DNA from: Paenibacillus silagei
GTDB taxonomy: Bacteria > Bacillota > Bacilli > Paenibacillales > Paenibacillaceae
Direction: 5' to 3'
DNA length: 64,000 nucleotides
Assembly (NCBI RefSeq): GCF_017874735.1
Contig: NZ_JAGGLV010000023.1
Span: forward strand, 1-64,000
Shown here: one piece after another, positions 49,161 through 59,502 of the stretch
Position numbering within the stretch: position 1 is the first letter of the stretch
How the letters are laid out: each line of letters opens with the position of its first letter
Made by a program: the position numbers and the translations under genes
Notes under the pieces: model-generated
Seen by the model: only the letters and a program-made list of their open reading frames with translations
What the model was told of the DNA's origin: nothing
Database searches by the model: none

Positions 49161-50170
49161 GTTATGAGCTGGTTGGAATTTCAGTGCTCTGGCTGTTTTT
49201 ATACGGCTATTTAATTGTGGCCTCTATTGATTTTGGAGCCGGGTTCTTTGCCTTTTATGCCCGGCTGACGAAGCAGGATCATCTGATTAACCGTTTGATC
49301 TCCCGCTACTTATCGCCGGTCTGGGAGATTACGAATGTCTTTTTCGTCTTTTTTTATATTGGACTTGTCGGCTTCTTCCCGGATACCGCTTATTATTACG
49401 GCTCGGCGCTACTTGTTCCGGGAAGCATTGCGCTTATCCTGATCGCGATCCGCGGTTCGTTCTATGCGTTCGAGAATTACGGCTCCAAGAATAACATCGT
49501 ATATCTGTTCCTGTACGGCGCTTCGGGCCTGCTGATTCCCGCGTCCTTGTCCGTGGCACTTACCCTGTCGGAAGGCGGCTTTATCTTTAAGCGGGGAGAG
49601 ACCGTGTCTCTGGATTACTGGGCATTGTTCACTAACCCGTTATCCTGGAGCATTGTAGGCTTGGCGATTGTATCTGTGTTGTTCATCAGCGCCTCCTTTT
49701 TGGCCTTTTATGCTTCCCGGGCAGAGGATCAACCCGCGCTGAAGCTTATGCGTACTTATGCGCTGTTCTGGAGCACGCCGACCATTGTTATCGCGCTGAC
49801 GGCCTTTATTTATCTGGGCCAGCACAATGAGCGGCATTTTCAAAATATGATGGATTTATGGTGGCTGCTTGCGCTGTCTGTTGCTTTCTTCATGCTTGCC
49901 ATGTGGCTGCTGTACAGCGGACGCCGTTACGGGTTGGCGTTCATAAGCATCATGCTGCAATTCCTATGCGCCTTCTTCGCTTACGGAATCGGGCAATATC
50001 CTTATATTCTGGACCCGTTCATTACGCTTGAGAACAGCATCACTTCACCGGCTATGGGTCTGGCGCTGGTCATTGTGTTCATCGGGGGTATGTGCCTGCT
50101 CATTCCTTCCCTGATTCTGGTGTTCAAGCTGTTCCTCTTTGACGCAGACTATGTGAAAGGAAAGAAATAA
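49157..50170 (+). CDS. cydB: Cytochrome bd oxidase subunit II
   Basis: A 337-aa membrane partner of CydA with eight to nine helices: YGYLIVASIDFGAGFFAFYAR near the start and VWEITNVFFVFFYIGLVGFFPDTAYYYG are typical of the YthB/CydB type. It stabilises the heme-containing subunit. ATGA overlap upstream with cydA and no gap to cydD (stop at 50170, start 50171) show one transcription unit. Confidence 0.9.
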   Translation: MSYELVGISVLWLFLYGYLIVASIDFGAGFFAFYARLTKQDHLINRLISRYLSPVWEITNVFFVFFYIGLVGFFPDTAYYYGSALLVPGSIALILIAIRGSFYAFENYGSKNNIVYLFLYGASGLLIPASLSVALTLSEGGFIFKRGETVSLDYWALFTNPLSWSIVGLAIVSVLFISASFLAFYASRAEDQPALKLMRTYALFWSTPTIVIALTAFIYLGQHNERHFQNMMDLWWLLALSVAFFMLAMWLLYSGRRYGLAFISIMLQFLCAFFAYGIGQYPYILDPFITLENSITSPAMGLALVIVFIGGMCLLIPSLILVFKLFLFDADYVKGKK

Positions 50171-51931
50171 ATGAAGAGCAAAACAAGTCTGATCGCTGAG
50201 CAAATGTCGGGGCAACGAAAACGGCTGGTTATGCTGACCCTCCTGTCGCTCATGCTCGGCATTGCGATTGTAAGTCAGGCCGGGCTGCTGGCGGAAGCGG
50301 TCCAGCGGGTGTTCGTGGAGAAGGCTTCCTTATCCTCGGTTGCTCTGCTGCTCGCTCTTCTGCTGTCAGTGATGGCGATCCGCACTTTGCTGTTATACGG
50401 AAATGGAAGAATAGGCTTGGCTATGGCAGCCGCCGCTAAGGCAAATATGCGTTCATCCGTGCTGCAGAAGCTTACCCGTGCCTCCATGCCTTCAACGCTG
50501 CGGGGGCAGACAGGGGGGAAGGTCAGTGTGGCTCTGGATGCAGTGGACGAGGCGGACAGCTATTTCAGTCACTACATGCCGCGGATGGTGGAAGCAGCGA
50601 TCATCCCGGTTCTGATTCTGGCGGTTACGTTTGTTTTACATGCGAATACCGGCTTCATTCTGCTGTTTACGGCACCGTTCATCCCGCTGTTTATGATTCT
50701 GGTGGGACTGCAAACGAAGAACAAATCCGAAGAGAAATATGCGCAGCTTGCAGAGTTCTCCGGTACGTTCCTGGATTCGCTTCAAGGGCTCGTGACGTTG
50801 GAAATATTTGGACAATCCCGCCGCCAGCAGCAGCAGATTGAGCGCAGCAGCCTGGGTTACCGTGACGCGACCATGGATATTTTGAAGGTTGCCTTTACGA
50901 ATACGTTTATGCTGGAATCCATCGTCATGCTGAGCATTGGGATTGTTGCCCTTGAATTGGCTATTCAACTGCTCGTATTCAAATCGATGCCGTTCCACAC
51001 GGCCTTTCTTGTGCTGCTGCTTGTTCCCGAGTTTTTTAACCTGCTCAAGAATACAGGCACCGCTTTTCACAGCGGGCGGACCAGTATGGGGGCGGTCCGT
51101 AAGGTGGAGCAGATGCTTGCGGAAATAGGCGGCGGCACCGGTGCACAGCCGGAAGGGGGCGGGCAGTCCTCAGCCAAGCTTCTCAAGATGCCGCCATCCA
51201 TAGAGCTGAAGGATGTTCATTTCCAATATGCACCCGGTTCATTTGAGCTTAAGGCCGGCCCCGTCTCCATAGGACCGGGACAGCATGTTGCCATCGTCGG
51301 CCACAGCGGCTCGGGCAAAACAACCTTGCTCCATCTCATTGCCGGACTGCTGAAGCCGGTATCCGGGACAGTGCTGGTGAATGGAAGCCCGCTGTCGGAA
51401 TGGGAGGAAGACTCATGGTTTGAGCAGGTCAGCTATATTACGCAGCACCCCTATATTTTTGCCGGCACATTTGCTGAGAATATCGCAATCGGTGCCGGGC
51501 GTAAGGTCTCCAGGGAAGAAATCAGGCAGGCCGCAGAGGAAGCGGGACTCTCAACGCTTGTTGCCGGGCTGGAGCAGGGTTTGGACACTTACGTCGGGGA
51601 AGGCGGCAGGGGACTGTCGGGAGGGGAAAAGCAGCGTCTTGCTTTAGCGCGGGCCTTTTTGAAACGTCCGGCTCTGATCCTGTTCGATGAGCCTACGGTG
51701 GGCCTCGACTTGCAGACCGAACAAATCCTGCAAAGCTCCATAACCGCGCTGGCTCGAAATGCAACGATGATCACAGTCGCACACCGGTTGTATACGATCC
51801 GGCAAGCGGATCACATTTTGTTTATGGACCATGGCGTATTAGCGGCGGCAGGACCTCACGACGAGCTCCTTGAACGAGTGCCTCAATATGCCGAGATGGC
51901 CCGTATTCAGCGAAAAGGAGGGTCAGCATGA
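50171..51931 (+). CDS. cydD: Heterodimeric ABC exporter subunit CydD
   Basis: A 586-aa ABC half-transporter required for bd oxidase assembly; CydDC exports glutathione/cysteine or a heme-related factor. Six N-terminal helices are followed by an ATPase domain: Walker A GHSGSGKTTLL, signature LSGGEKQRLALARA, Walker B ALILFDEPTVGLD and the H-loop VAHRLYTI. It overlaps cydC by 4 bp. Order cydABDC is as in many Bacillota. Confidence 0.9.
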   Translation: MKSKTSLIAEQMSGQRKRLVMLTLLSLMLGIAIVSQAGLLAEAVQRVFVEKASLSSVALLLALLLSVMAIRTLLLYGNGRIGLAMAAAAKANMRSSVLQKLTRASMPSTLRGQTGGKVSVALDAVDEADSYFSHYMPRMVEAAIIPVLILAVTFVLHANTGFILLFTAPFIPLFMILVGLQTKNKSEEKYAQLAEFSGTFLDSLQGLVTLEIFGQSRRQQQQIERSSLGYRDATMDILKVAFTNTFMLESIVMLSIGIVALELAIQLLVFKSMPFHTAFLVLLLVPEFFNLLKNTGTAFHSGRTSMGAVRKVEQMLAEIGGGTGAQPEGGGQSSAKLLKMPPSIELKDVHFQYAPGSFELKAGPVSIGPGQHVAIVGHSGSGKTTLLHLIAGLLKPVSGTVLVNGSPLSEWEEDSWFEQVSYITQHPYIFAGTFAENIAIGAGRKVSREEIRQAAEEAGLSTLVAGLEQGLDTYVGEGGRGLSGGEKQRLALARAFLKRPALILFDEPTVGLDLQTEQILQSSITALARNATMITVAHRLYTIRQADHILFMDHGVLAAAGPHDELLERVPQYAEMARIQRKGGSA

Positions 51932-53649
51932 ACGAGCTGGCGATTTTGTCCAAGGCCATGATAGCAGAGCGGAAGGATATACTCCTGTCGATTCTGGGAG
52001 GGTTTATTGCCGGCGCTGCTGGTGTGGCCCTGTTCTCCGCAAGCGGGTATCTGATTTCACAGACGGTCTTTATGCCGCCGCTCTATACCTTGATCGTTCT
52101 TACCGCGCTGGTCAAGCTGCTGGGTCTGCTCCGGGCGGCAAGCCGTTACGGGGAACGCCTGTATTCGCACAGAGCAACCTTTTCCATGCTTAGCCGTTTG
52201 CGTACAGACTTTTTTGCCAGGCTGATCCCGTTAACGCCCGGTATCTTGAACAAGAACCGCAGCGGAGATCTGCTGGCGCGGATTGTCGGCGATGTAGAGA
52301 GCCTGCAGAATTATTTTTTGCGTGTCGCTTATCCGCCGGTGATCGTCATCACGGTCTTTCTGGCAACCATGGTGTTCAGTGCTTCTTATTCATTCTGGAT
52401 GGCCTGCTTGTTCGTAATAGGGATGCTGTTGACCGCATTGGTTGTGCCGGGAATCGTATTGCTGGGCCAGCGGTCGATACACGGCCGCGTCCGTAAGCAG
52501 CGGGCGCTGCTGTCAACGGAAGTCACCGAGGTCTTGTACGGCTTCCGCGATCTGAAGGTGTACGGGCAATTGCCGCAGCGGGAGCAGCAGCTCCAGGCGG
52601 CTTCGGCAGCACTGACAGCAGAGCAGCAGCGTGCAGCAGGTCATCTGCTGCGCGGACAGGCGATGCACACCTTTGTAACCTTTTTTATTTCCTGGGGTGT
52701 ACTGACGCTTGGGGCCTATCTAATTATGGAGGGTGCGCTGGCTGGCGTGTTTTTAGCGATGCTTGTGATGGCCGCACAGACGGTGTTTGAAGAAGCTGGA
52801 GCCATGGCCACTTTGCCAGCCTATAAGCAAGACAGTGAGCATGCGGCCAAAAGGCTGACTGAAACCGTATTGACTGCCACTGATTTACCTGTGCAGCCGG
52901 ACCGCACTCTGCCCGCAGGAAATCCGGTTTCGGTGGAGCTGTCCGGTGTTACATTCCAATATGATGACGAGTGGCGGCCCGCGCTGACGGAGGTGTCGCT
53001 GCACCTCCCGGCCGGCTCCAGAACAGCCGTGGTCGGACCCAGCGGTTCCGGCAAATCCACGCTGATCGATCTGCTGCTCAAGCTGCGCACGCCTGTTTCC
53101 GGGGACATACGTTTGAACGGCATTCCGGTACAAGAGCTGGATGAGTCAGGCATTTGGGAAGCCTCGAATGTCGTCTTACAGCAAGGTCATTTTTTCCGTG
53201 GAACAGTCCGTGACAACCTGCTGCTGAATGGAGAAGAAGCATCTGACGAAGTATTGTTAGAAGCTCTCGCTAAGGCTCAACTGCCGGATGTGGCATTACA
53301 TGATGTGGTATTCGAAAAAGGAGAGAACCTGTCCGACGGGGAGAAGCAGCGTCTGGCGCTGGCCCGGGTCATGCTCCGCAAAGGGCGGTTGTGGCTGCTG
53401 GATGAACCGACCTCTTCGCTGGATTATGTAACGGAAGAGCGCGTATTAACCCGTCTCTACGAACAAGCTGCCGGAGATACCTTACTGCTCATTTGCCACC
53501 GGCTTACCGGCCTGGAAAGCATGGACAGGATTATCGTCATGGAGCAGGGCAGGGTCATCGAAACAGGTTCATATGCGGAGCTAATGGAGCAAAGGGGCTA
53601 TTTGTACCGTATGAAGCAAATAGAGCTGCAAATGATTGGAGAGCTATAG
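51928..53649 (+). CDS. cydC: Heterodimeric ABC exporter subunit CydC
   Basis: A 573-aa partner of CydD. Membrane domain with KLLGLLRAASRYGERLYSHRATF, typical of CydC, then Walker A GPSGSGKSTLIDL, signature NLSDGEKQRLALAR (Gly replaced by Asp at the third position, a common degenerate site in heterodimeric exporters), Walker B LWLLDEPTSSLD and CHRLTGLE as H-loop. After the TAG stop the frame stays open for 27 more codons up to the terminator. Last gene of the cyd operon. Confidence 0.9.
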   Translation: MNELAILSKAMIAERKDILLSILGGFIAGAAGVALFSASGYLISQTVFMPPLYTLIVLTALVKLLGLLRAASRYGERLYSHRATFSMLSRLRTDFFARLIPLTPGILNKNRSGDLLARIVGDVESLQNYFLRVAYPPVIVITVFLATMVFSASYSFWMACLFVIGMLLTALVVPGIVLLGQRSIHGRVRKQRALLSTEVTEVLYGFRDLKVYGQLPQREQQLQAASAALTAEQQRAAGHLLRGQAMHTFVTFFISWGVLTLGAYLIMEGALAGVFLAMLVMAAQTVFEEAGAMATLPAYKQDSEHAAKRLTETVLTATDLPVQPDRTLPAGNPVSVELSGVTFQYDDEWRPALTEVSLHLPAGSRTAVVGPSGSGKSTLIDLLLKLRTPVSGDIRLNGIPVQELDESGIWEASNVVLQQGHFFRGTVRDNLLLNGEEASDEVLLEALAKAQLPDVALHDVVFEKGENLSDGEKQRLALARVMLRKGRLWLLDEPTSSLDYVTEERVLTRLYEQAAGDTLLLICHRLTGLESMDRIIVMEQGRVIETGSYAELMEQRGYLYRMKQIELQMIGEL

Positions 53650-53720
53650 GCAAAAGGTCTCTACCGCGAGGCGATTATTCGTGAATTGATTAACAATGCG
53701 ACCATCGATATGATTATGCT

Positions 53721-53747
53721 GCTCACCTTAAGGTGAGCCTTTTTTTG
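53721..53747 (+). terminator. Intrinsic terminator of the cyd operon
   Basis: GCTCACC-TTAA-GGTGAGC (53721-53738) followed by CTTTTTTT. Confidence 0.85.
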
Positions 53748-53793
53748 GTGAAGAAAGTCACATTTTAATTTTGGGATATATGCTATTTTTATC

Positions 53794-53823
53794 TTGTTAA
53801 ATGTAAATATTACCTCCTATACT
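53794..53823 (+). promoter_or_regulatory. Possible promoter of the PKS/NRPS cluster
   Basis: TTGTTA (53794-53799), 18-bp spacer, TATACT (53818-53823), in the AT-rich 256-bp gap before the first PKS gene. The leader would be about 175 nt. Confidence 0.35.
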
Positions 53824-54003
53824 AATTCTCCCTACTTTATACCTATTCATCCCCTTTAATGGTAATAGTTAATTATCACTACTCTGAAGTCTACCAATCC
53901 GTTGTAAAATGCATATTTATGCAAAATAATACATAGTTAGTCAATGGAATTTTTTTGTGATTTACAGTTGTGAATGATAAGCATAGTAAAAGGAGCGAGA
54001 GGT

Positions 54004-57000
54004 ATGAATAAGCAGACGGACAAGCTAGTGGCGATTGTGGGGATGGGCTGCAGGTTCCCGGGAAGCGCAAATAATGTAGAACAGTTCTGGGACATCTTGA
54101 AGTCAGGCAAGGATACGATTACGGATGTTCCCGAGGACAGATGGAGTATTGAAGAATATTATCATCCTAACAAACAGGTAAAAGGAAAAAGCCACGCCAG
54201 GCGCGGAGGATTTATCGATAAGTTTGATCAATTTGATGCAAAGTTCTTTGGGATTAATGCCAGAGAGGCAGACCAGATCGATCCGCAACAGAGGCAAATG
54301 CTGGAGATTGTCTGGGAGGCTCTAGAAGACGCAGGAATTAAGCCCGGCAGTCTGAGCGGTTCCCGCACCGGTGTGTTTATCGGCGGATTTACGCTCGATT
54401 ATAAAATTCTGCAATTTGCTGACGCTGCACAAATTGGAACCCATGCTGCAGTAGGAAGCATGATGACGATGTTATCGAATAGAATCTCGTACATATACAA
54501 TTTAATGGGTCCCTCTCTATCCATAGACACAGCCTGCTCGTCCTCGGTGGTTTCTGTTCATGAAGCCTGCAAAAGTCTGCACAATGGTGAATGCGATCTG
54601 GCCTTGGCAGGCGGCATGGAACTGATCTATGCCCCGGAATATTTCATAGCCGAATCCAAAGGCGGATTCTTGTCGGTGGACGGAAGCTGCAAGACCTTCG
54701 ACGCTGCTGCGAACGGTTATGTCAGGGGGGAAGGGGGCGGAATCCTTGTCCTTAAAAGTCTGGAAAAAGCGCTCGAAGACGGCGACTATGTGTATGCCGT
54801 GATCAGAGAGAGCCTTGTGAACCAGGACGGAAAAACGAATGGTATTACGGTACCTAACGGCGAATCCCAAAAGATGCTGCTGCAGGATGTATATGCGAGA
54901 GCAGGGATTGCCTCCGATGAAGTTCAGTATGTCGAATTGCATGGAACCGGAACAGCACTGGGTGATCCCATTGAAGTCAATGCGGTCGGTGAATTCTTTG
55001 GAGAGCACAGGACGGAAGATAACAGATGTATCATGGCCTCGGTCAAACCGAACATCGGTCATCTGGAGGCAGCTTCCGGCGTAGCATCGGTAATCAAGGC
55101 GGCGTGCATTCTTGATCACAGACAGATTGTGCCGCATATCGGAATGAAAGAGCTTAATCCTGAGCTTGATCTGGACAAGCTGAGGCTAAGAATTCCCTTA
55201 ACCAATGAAAGCTGGCCGCAGGATGGTAAAGATGCCATCGTCGGTGTCAATTCGTTCGGATTTGGCGGAACCAATGCGCACGTGATTTTACAGGGAATAA
55301 CGGGTGACAGAACGTACGATGGAACAGTCAACGAAGAACTGCCTCAAGTATTAACCATCTCCGCAAAAACAGAACAATCCTTAAAGGCTCTTGCCGCAGA
55401 ATACACTGAATTTTTGAATCAAACCGCCGAAAGCTTACCGGATATTTGTTATTCCGCACTTACCAAACGTGAGAAATTCCCGAAATCCCTTGTGTTATTC
55501 GGAGGGAATATACAGGAGATCATTCAGGGTCTGACAGATTATCAGCAGGATACTTTGCCGCAGAATGTGGTTGTGGGCAATGAAGGTAAAGACAAGAGAC
55601 TGGTGTTTATTTTCACCGGCATGGGTCCCCAATGGTACGCGATGGGACGCGAGCTCTATCATGTGAATACGGTATTCCGCAATACGGTCGAGAAGTGCCA
55701 CGCTGAGTTCTCCCGATACTTGTCCTGGTCATTGATGGATGAATTCCTGATTCATGAGGAACAATCCAGCATGCAGTTCACCGAAGTCTCCCAGCCGTTG
55801 AATTTTACGGTGCAGGTGGCCTTGGTTGAGATGTGGAAGAGCATGGGGGTCGTCCCGGATCTGATTATCGGACACAGTGTGGGTGAAGTGGCAGGATTGT
55901 ATGCTGCCGGTGTCTACAGTTTTGAAGATGCGGTCCGGATTTCGTATTACCGCAGTATGCTCCAGCAGCGGCTGACGGGTAAAGGCGGTATGCTCGCGGT
56001 TGCTTTGAATGAAGCGCAGGCCACAGAGCTGATTGCTGGCAATAACGACAAAGTATCTATTGCCGCAATCAACAGCAATACTAGCTTAACCCTGTCCGGA
56101 GATATGGGCTGTCTTACAGAGATCAGCAGCAGGCTTGAAGCGGACGGCATTTTTAACAAGTTCTTAAGAGTAACCGTACCTTATCATAGCGTGTTCATGA
56201 ACGAGATTAAATCGGAGCTGCTGGAAGCCCTGCGCGATATTCATCCGCAACCAACCAAAATCAGAACGTATACCACCGGAAATGGCCAGCTGGCGGAAGG
56301 GCCGGAGCTGGATAATGAATACTGGTGGCTGAATGTATCCGGTTCCGTGTACTTTGCCAAGGCCATGGAACAGATTTTGGAGGAAGGCTATTCCTGTTTT
56401 GTTGAGGTTGGCCCTCATCCGGTACTGGCGAATTCAGTCAGTGAGCTTGCGAGTGAGAAGGATATAGAAGTTCTGATCTCGCCCTCCCTCCGCAGAAATG
56501 ATCCGGAAATACCAAGAATGCTTAGAACCTTGTCTGAGCTATTCTGTGCAGGCTATGAAATTGACTGGTCCCGGATCTACAGAGGAACCTTTAAGTATGT
56601 AAAGCTGCCGCATTATCAATGGGAGCATGAGAGGTTCTGGAAGGAATCCAAAGAGCATATGAAGAGACGCCTTGGACAGAAAGAGCATCCTTTTATCGGA
56701 TACCGCAAGAACAGCGTGGTTCCGGCATGGGAAGCGGAAATCAATGATTATATTATGCCTTTCGTCTCAGACCATTGTGTAAATGGCAGTGTACTGCTGG
56801 CCGGTGCCCATTTCATTGAAGCCGCGTTCCAAATGCTCCGTGATTATAGCAAATTAAGCATTGATGAGGTATATGGTTTATATCATATCCACTTTAAAAG
56901 AGCGCTGTTCCTTGATGAGAACAATGCCGGCCACATGTCTATTAACTATGATCCGCAGCATGGTGTGGTGAAGATCGGAAGCCTGGCAGATGGCGATGTA

Positions 57001-59478
57001 TCTAGAACTACCGAGAATTTCCGCGGGGAATTTGTCAGGAAACAGACCTGGAGTGTCAACCGGACAGCCGATCTGGAGGCTCTTAAGCACAGTGCCAAGG
57101 AAATTCTGAATCAGGCGGAATGCTACGGGCTGCTGGAGAAAATGAATTTCACCTACGGCCCTATGTTCCAGGGGCTTAAGAAGGTATGGATTAATCATAA
57201 TGAAGTCCTGGCTGAGATCTGCATGCTGGACGAGTTAGGCATCCAGGACATGGATAATATTCTGCATCCGGTAATTCTTGATGCTGCCTTTCAGTCGCTT
57301 CTCGTTAATCAATTTGATGAGCTGAGAGATCACGGACAAGTTGATATTAAGCTGCCGGATACGGTGGACTCAGTCGTCGTATACGGTAACACATCCGGTC
57401 CATTGCGGGTCCGCTCTATAGTGAAGGAATCGGGTAAGGAGTTCATTGCCGGGGATATTGAAATCTATGATGAGCAAGGCAACATTGTTGTCATTGTAGA
57501 CAACTTTGTGGCCAGATCCGTAGAGAAAAGTCCGGAAGCTGCCGTGCTTAGCGAGAAGAATCTGAAAGAATGGTTCTATGGCATTGAATGGAAGGCTCAG
57601 GAGGTAGAGAACGATGAGCAGCTGATCGCAGCTCGACATTCGTATACGAACTGGGTTGTGCTGTGTGATGCTTCCGGCATGGGTGACAGGATTGCCGGGA
57701 ACCTAAGCGGCAGAGGCTATAACTGCAAACGGTTCTACGCGGATTATCAGAATCCCGGTAACCAGGATGCAGGCAGTGTTATTGTCAGCAATAATCAAGC
57801 GGATTATATCAAGCTGATTCAGCACATGGATCAAGAGCAGGAATACGGCATTATCCACCTGTGGGGTATGGACATTACAAGTCATGATCAGATGGACACG
57901 GATGCTATTGAGGCTTCCAAGCAGAAGGCTGTCAACAGTATCCGCCATGTTATGAATACTTTGAATGAGCACTCCGTGAAATATCGTACTTGGGCAGTTA
58001 CCCAAGGGGCAGTCAGTGTTGACGGCAAGGAGCCAGTTGATGTCCTGCAGGGAGCGGCTATCGGTATGTGCAGAGTAATCAGCCACTCCGAGTGCATTGG
58101 AAGCTGGGGAGCAAGTATGGATATCGATCATCACCCCGCCTCTGTCGATCTTTTGATCAATGATCTGGAGAACTATACACGTGAAGATCAGCTGGCGTAT
58201 AGAAACGGTGTCCGTTATGTTGCCAGACTGGAGCATATCTACGATCTGGACGGGAACATCCCGGTAACTATGGCGGACAATAAGATTTATCTGGTCACAG
58301 GTGCCATGGGCTCACTCGGGCAAATCACTGTGAATTGGATGTACGAGAAGGGAGCCAGACATTTTGTATTGGTGGGCCGTACTCCGTTCCCTGGTAAAAA
58401 AGAAAGAAAAGTGATGGCTTCATCCCATAAGCTGTACAGCCAGGTGCAATTTATCAATGAGCTTGAACGGAAAGGCTGTACTGTTGAAGTAGCCGCGCTG
58501 GACATCGCTAATGAAGCAGCAGTCGGGGAGCTTACGCATAGATTGATTCATGAAGAAACCATGCCGGTCGGCGGTGTAGTCCATATTGCCGGTGTAGTCA
58601 AAGACAAATTAATGATGCAGATGGAGCAACATGAGTTCGATGAGGTCTATGACACCAAAGTTAAAGGCGCCTGGTTATTGCATAAATATCTTGAAGAGGT
58701 TGAACTGGACTTTTTCATCATGTATTCATCCACCGGCTCGGTTGTAACGGCGGTTGGACAAGTGAATTATGCCGCAGCGAATTCCTTTATGGATTCACTG
58801 GCCTGCTACCGCCGCAGTAAAGGCAAATCCGCTTTGAGTCTGGGCTGGGGACCATGGGGTGTGGGGATGGTTAAAGAAAAGAATTTGATTGATCATTATA
58901 AATATCAAAGAGGCATGAACCCGATCTACGCAGTGAATGGCATGCAGGCTCTGGAAAGAGTGTTCGGACAACAGCTATGCCATGCGGTAATCGGTGAAGC
59001 GGACTGGCCGCTTGCGCTTAATAATTATCCGGGCAAGCCGGCATTGTACAATCACCTAGCCGAGCAAAGCGAAGATACCGCAGGGGACGCGCAGGAGACG
59101 GACTTATTCAGCATTCTGGCCAAAGCCTCCGGCATAGAAGAAAAAAGTGCAGTTATCATGGATTTCTTCGCTGAGATCATCGCAGAGACCATTCATGCCA
59201 AGAAGGAAGCACTTGTGCTTGATGAGCCGATCAGTTCGGTTGGAGTGGACTCCATTATCGCTGCAGAGATCAGAAATAAAATAAATAAGAAATGCAGTAT
59301 TAACATTTCCATTGTTGACCTTCTGGGCGGAATCAGCATTGCTGACTTGGCCGGAAAACACTTCAATGACATTAACGACTTAATTATTGAAGACGAATCC
59401 GAAGCAGACCTCGAAGCATTATTGGACCAGTTAGAGAATCTGACAGAAGAAGAGGCTGCACTTCTATTATCTAAATAA
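54004..59478 (+). CDS. Type I polyketide synthase, KS-AT-DH-KR-ACP
   Basis: A 1824-aa cis-AT PKS module. KS: active Cys at residue 178 in DTACSSS, with LHGTGTALGDP and KPNIGHLEAASG His residues. AT: FTGMGPQW from about 534, GHSVGEVAG with the Ser near 625; the specificity position reads VPYHS instead of HAFHS or YASHS. DH: from about 895, DHCVNGSVLLAG with HxxxGxxxxA and ILDAAFQ. KR: GAMGSLGQ near 1430 with VNYAAANSFMD. ACP: VGVDSIIAAEI, Ser near 1750. It would add one extender and reduce it to an alkene. The ATG at 54004 follows AAAGGAG. Confidence 0.9.
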   Translation: MNKQTDKLVAIVGMGCRFPGSANNVEQFWDILKSGKDTITDVPEDRWSIEEYYHPNKQVKGKSHARRGGFIDKFDQFDAKFFGINAREADQIDPQQRQMLEIVWEALEDAGIKPGSLSGSRTGVFIGGFTLDYKILQFADAAQIGTHAAVGSMMTMLSNRISYIYNLMGPSLSIDTACSSSVVSVHEACKSLHNGECDLALAGGMELIYAPEYFIAESKGGFLSVDGSCKTFDAAANGYVRGEGGGILVLKSLEKALEDGDYVYAVIRESLVNQDGKTNGITVPNGESQKMLLQDVYARAGIASDEVQYVELHGTGTALGDPIEVNAVGEFFGEHRTEDNRCIMASVKPNIGHLEAASGVASVIKAACILDHRQIVPHIGMKELNPELDLDKLRLRIPLTNESWPQDGKDAIVGVNSFGFGGTNAHVILQGITGDRTYDGTVNEELPQVLTISAKTEQSLKALAAEYTEFLNQTAESLPDICYSALTKREKFPKSLVLFGGNIQEIIQGLTDYQQDTLPQNVVVGNEGKDKRLVFIFTGMGPQWYAMGRELYHVNTVFRNTVEKCHAEFSRYLSWSLMDEFLIHEEQSSMQFTEVSQPLNFTVQVALVEMWKSMGVVPDLIIGHSVGEVAGLYAAGVYSFEDAVRISYYRSMLQQRLTGKGGMLAVALNEAQATELIAGNNDKVSIAAINSNTSLTLSGDMGCLTEISSRLEADGIFNKFLRVTVPYHSVFMNEIKSELLEALRDIHPQPTKIRTYTTGNGQLAEGPELDNEYWWLNVSGSVYFAKAMEQILEEGYSCFVEVGPHPVLANSVSELASEKDIEVLISPSLRRNDPEIPRMLRTLSELFCAGYEIDWSRIYRGTFKYVKLPHYQWEHERFWKESKEHMKRRLGQKEHPFIGYRKNSVVPAWEAEINDYIMPFVSDHCVNGSVLLAGAHFIEAAFQMLRDYSKLSIDEVYGLYHIHFKRALFLDENNAGHMSINYDPQHGVVKIGSLADGDVSRTTENFRGEFVRKQTWSVNRTADLEALKHSAKEILNQAECYGLLEKMNFTYGPMFQGLKKVWINHNEVLAEICMLDELGIQDMDNILHPVILDAAFQSLLVNQFDELRDHGQVDIKLPDTVDSVVVYGNTSGPLRVRSIVKESGKEFIAGDIEIYDEQGNIVVIVDNFVARSVEKSPEAAVLSEKNLKEWFYGIEWKAQEVENDEQLIAARHSYTNWVVLCDASGMGDRIAGNLSGRGYNCKRFYADYQNPGNQDAGSVIVSNNQADYIKLIQHMDQEQEYGIIHLWGMDITSHDQMDTDAIEASKQKAVNSIRHVMNTLNEHSVKYRTWAVTQGAVSVDGKEPVDVLQGAAIGMCRVISHSECIGSWGASMDIDHHPASVDLLINDLENYTREDQLAYRNGVRYVARLEHIYDLDGNIPVTMADNKIYLVTGAMGSLGQITVNWMYEKGARHFVLVGRTPFPGKKERKVMASSHKLYSQVQFINELERKGCTVEVAALDIANEAAVGELTHRLIHEETMPVGGVVHIAGVVKDKLMMQMEQHEFDEVYDTKVKGAWLLHKYLEEVELDFFIMYSSTGSVVTAVGQVNYAAANSFMDSLACYRRSKGKSALSLGWGPWGVGMVKEKNLIDHYKYQRGMNPIYAVNGMQALERVFGQQLCHAVIGEADWPLALNNYPGKPALYNHLAEQSEDTAGDAQETDLFSILAKASGIEEKSAVIMDFFAEIIAETIHAKKEALVLDEPISSVGVDSIIAAEIRNKINKKCSINISIVDLLGGISIADLAGKHFNDINDLIIEDESEADLEALLDQLENLTEEEAALLLSK

Positions 59479-59502
59479 AAACGGAAAGGAGGATACAGAA
59501 GC

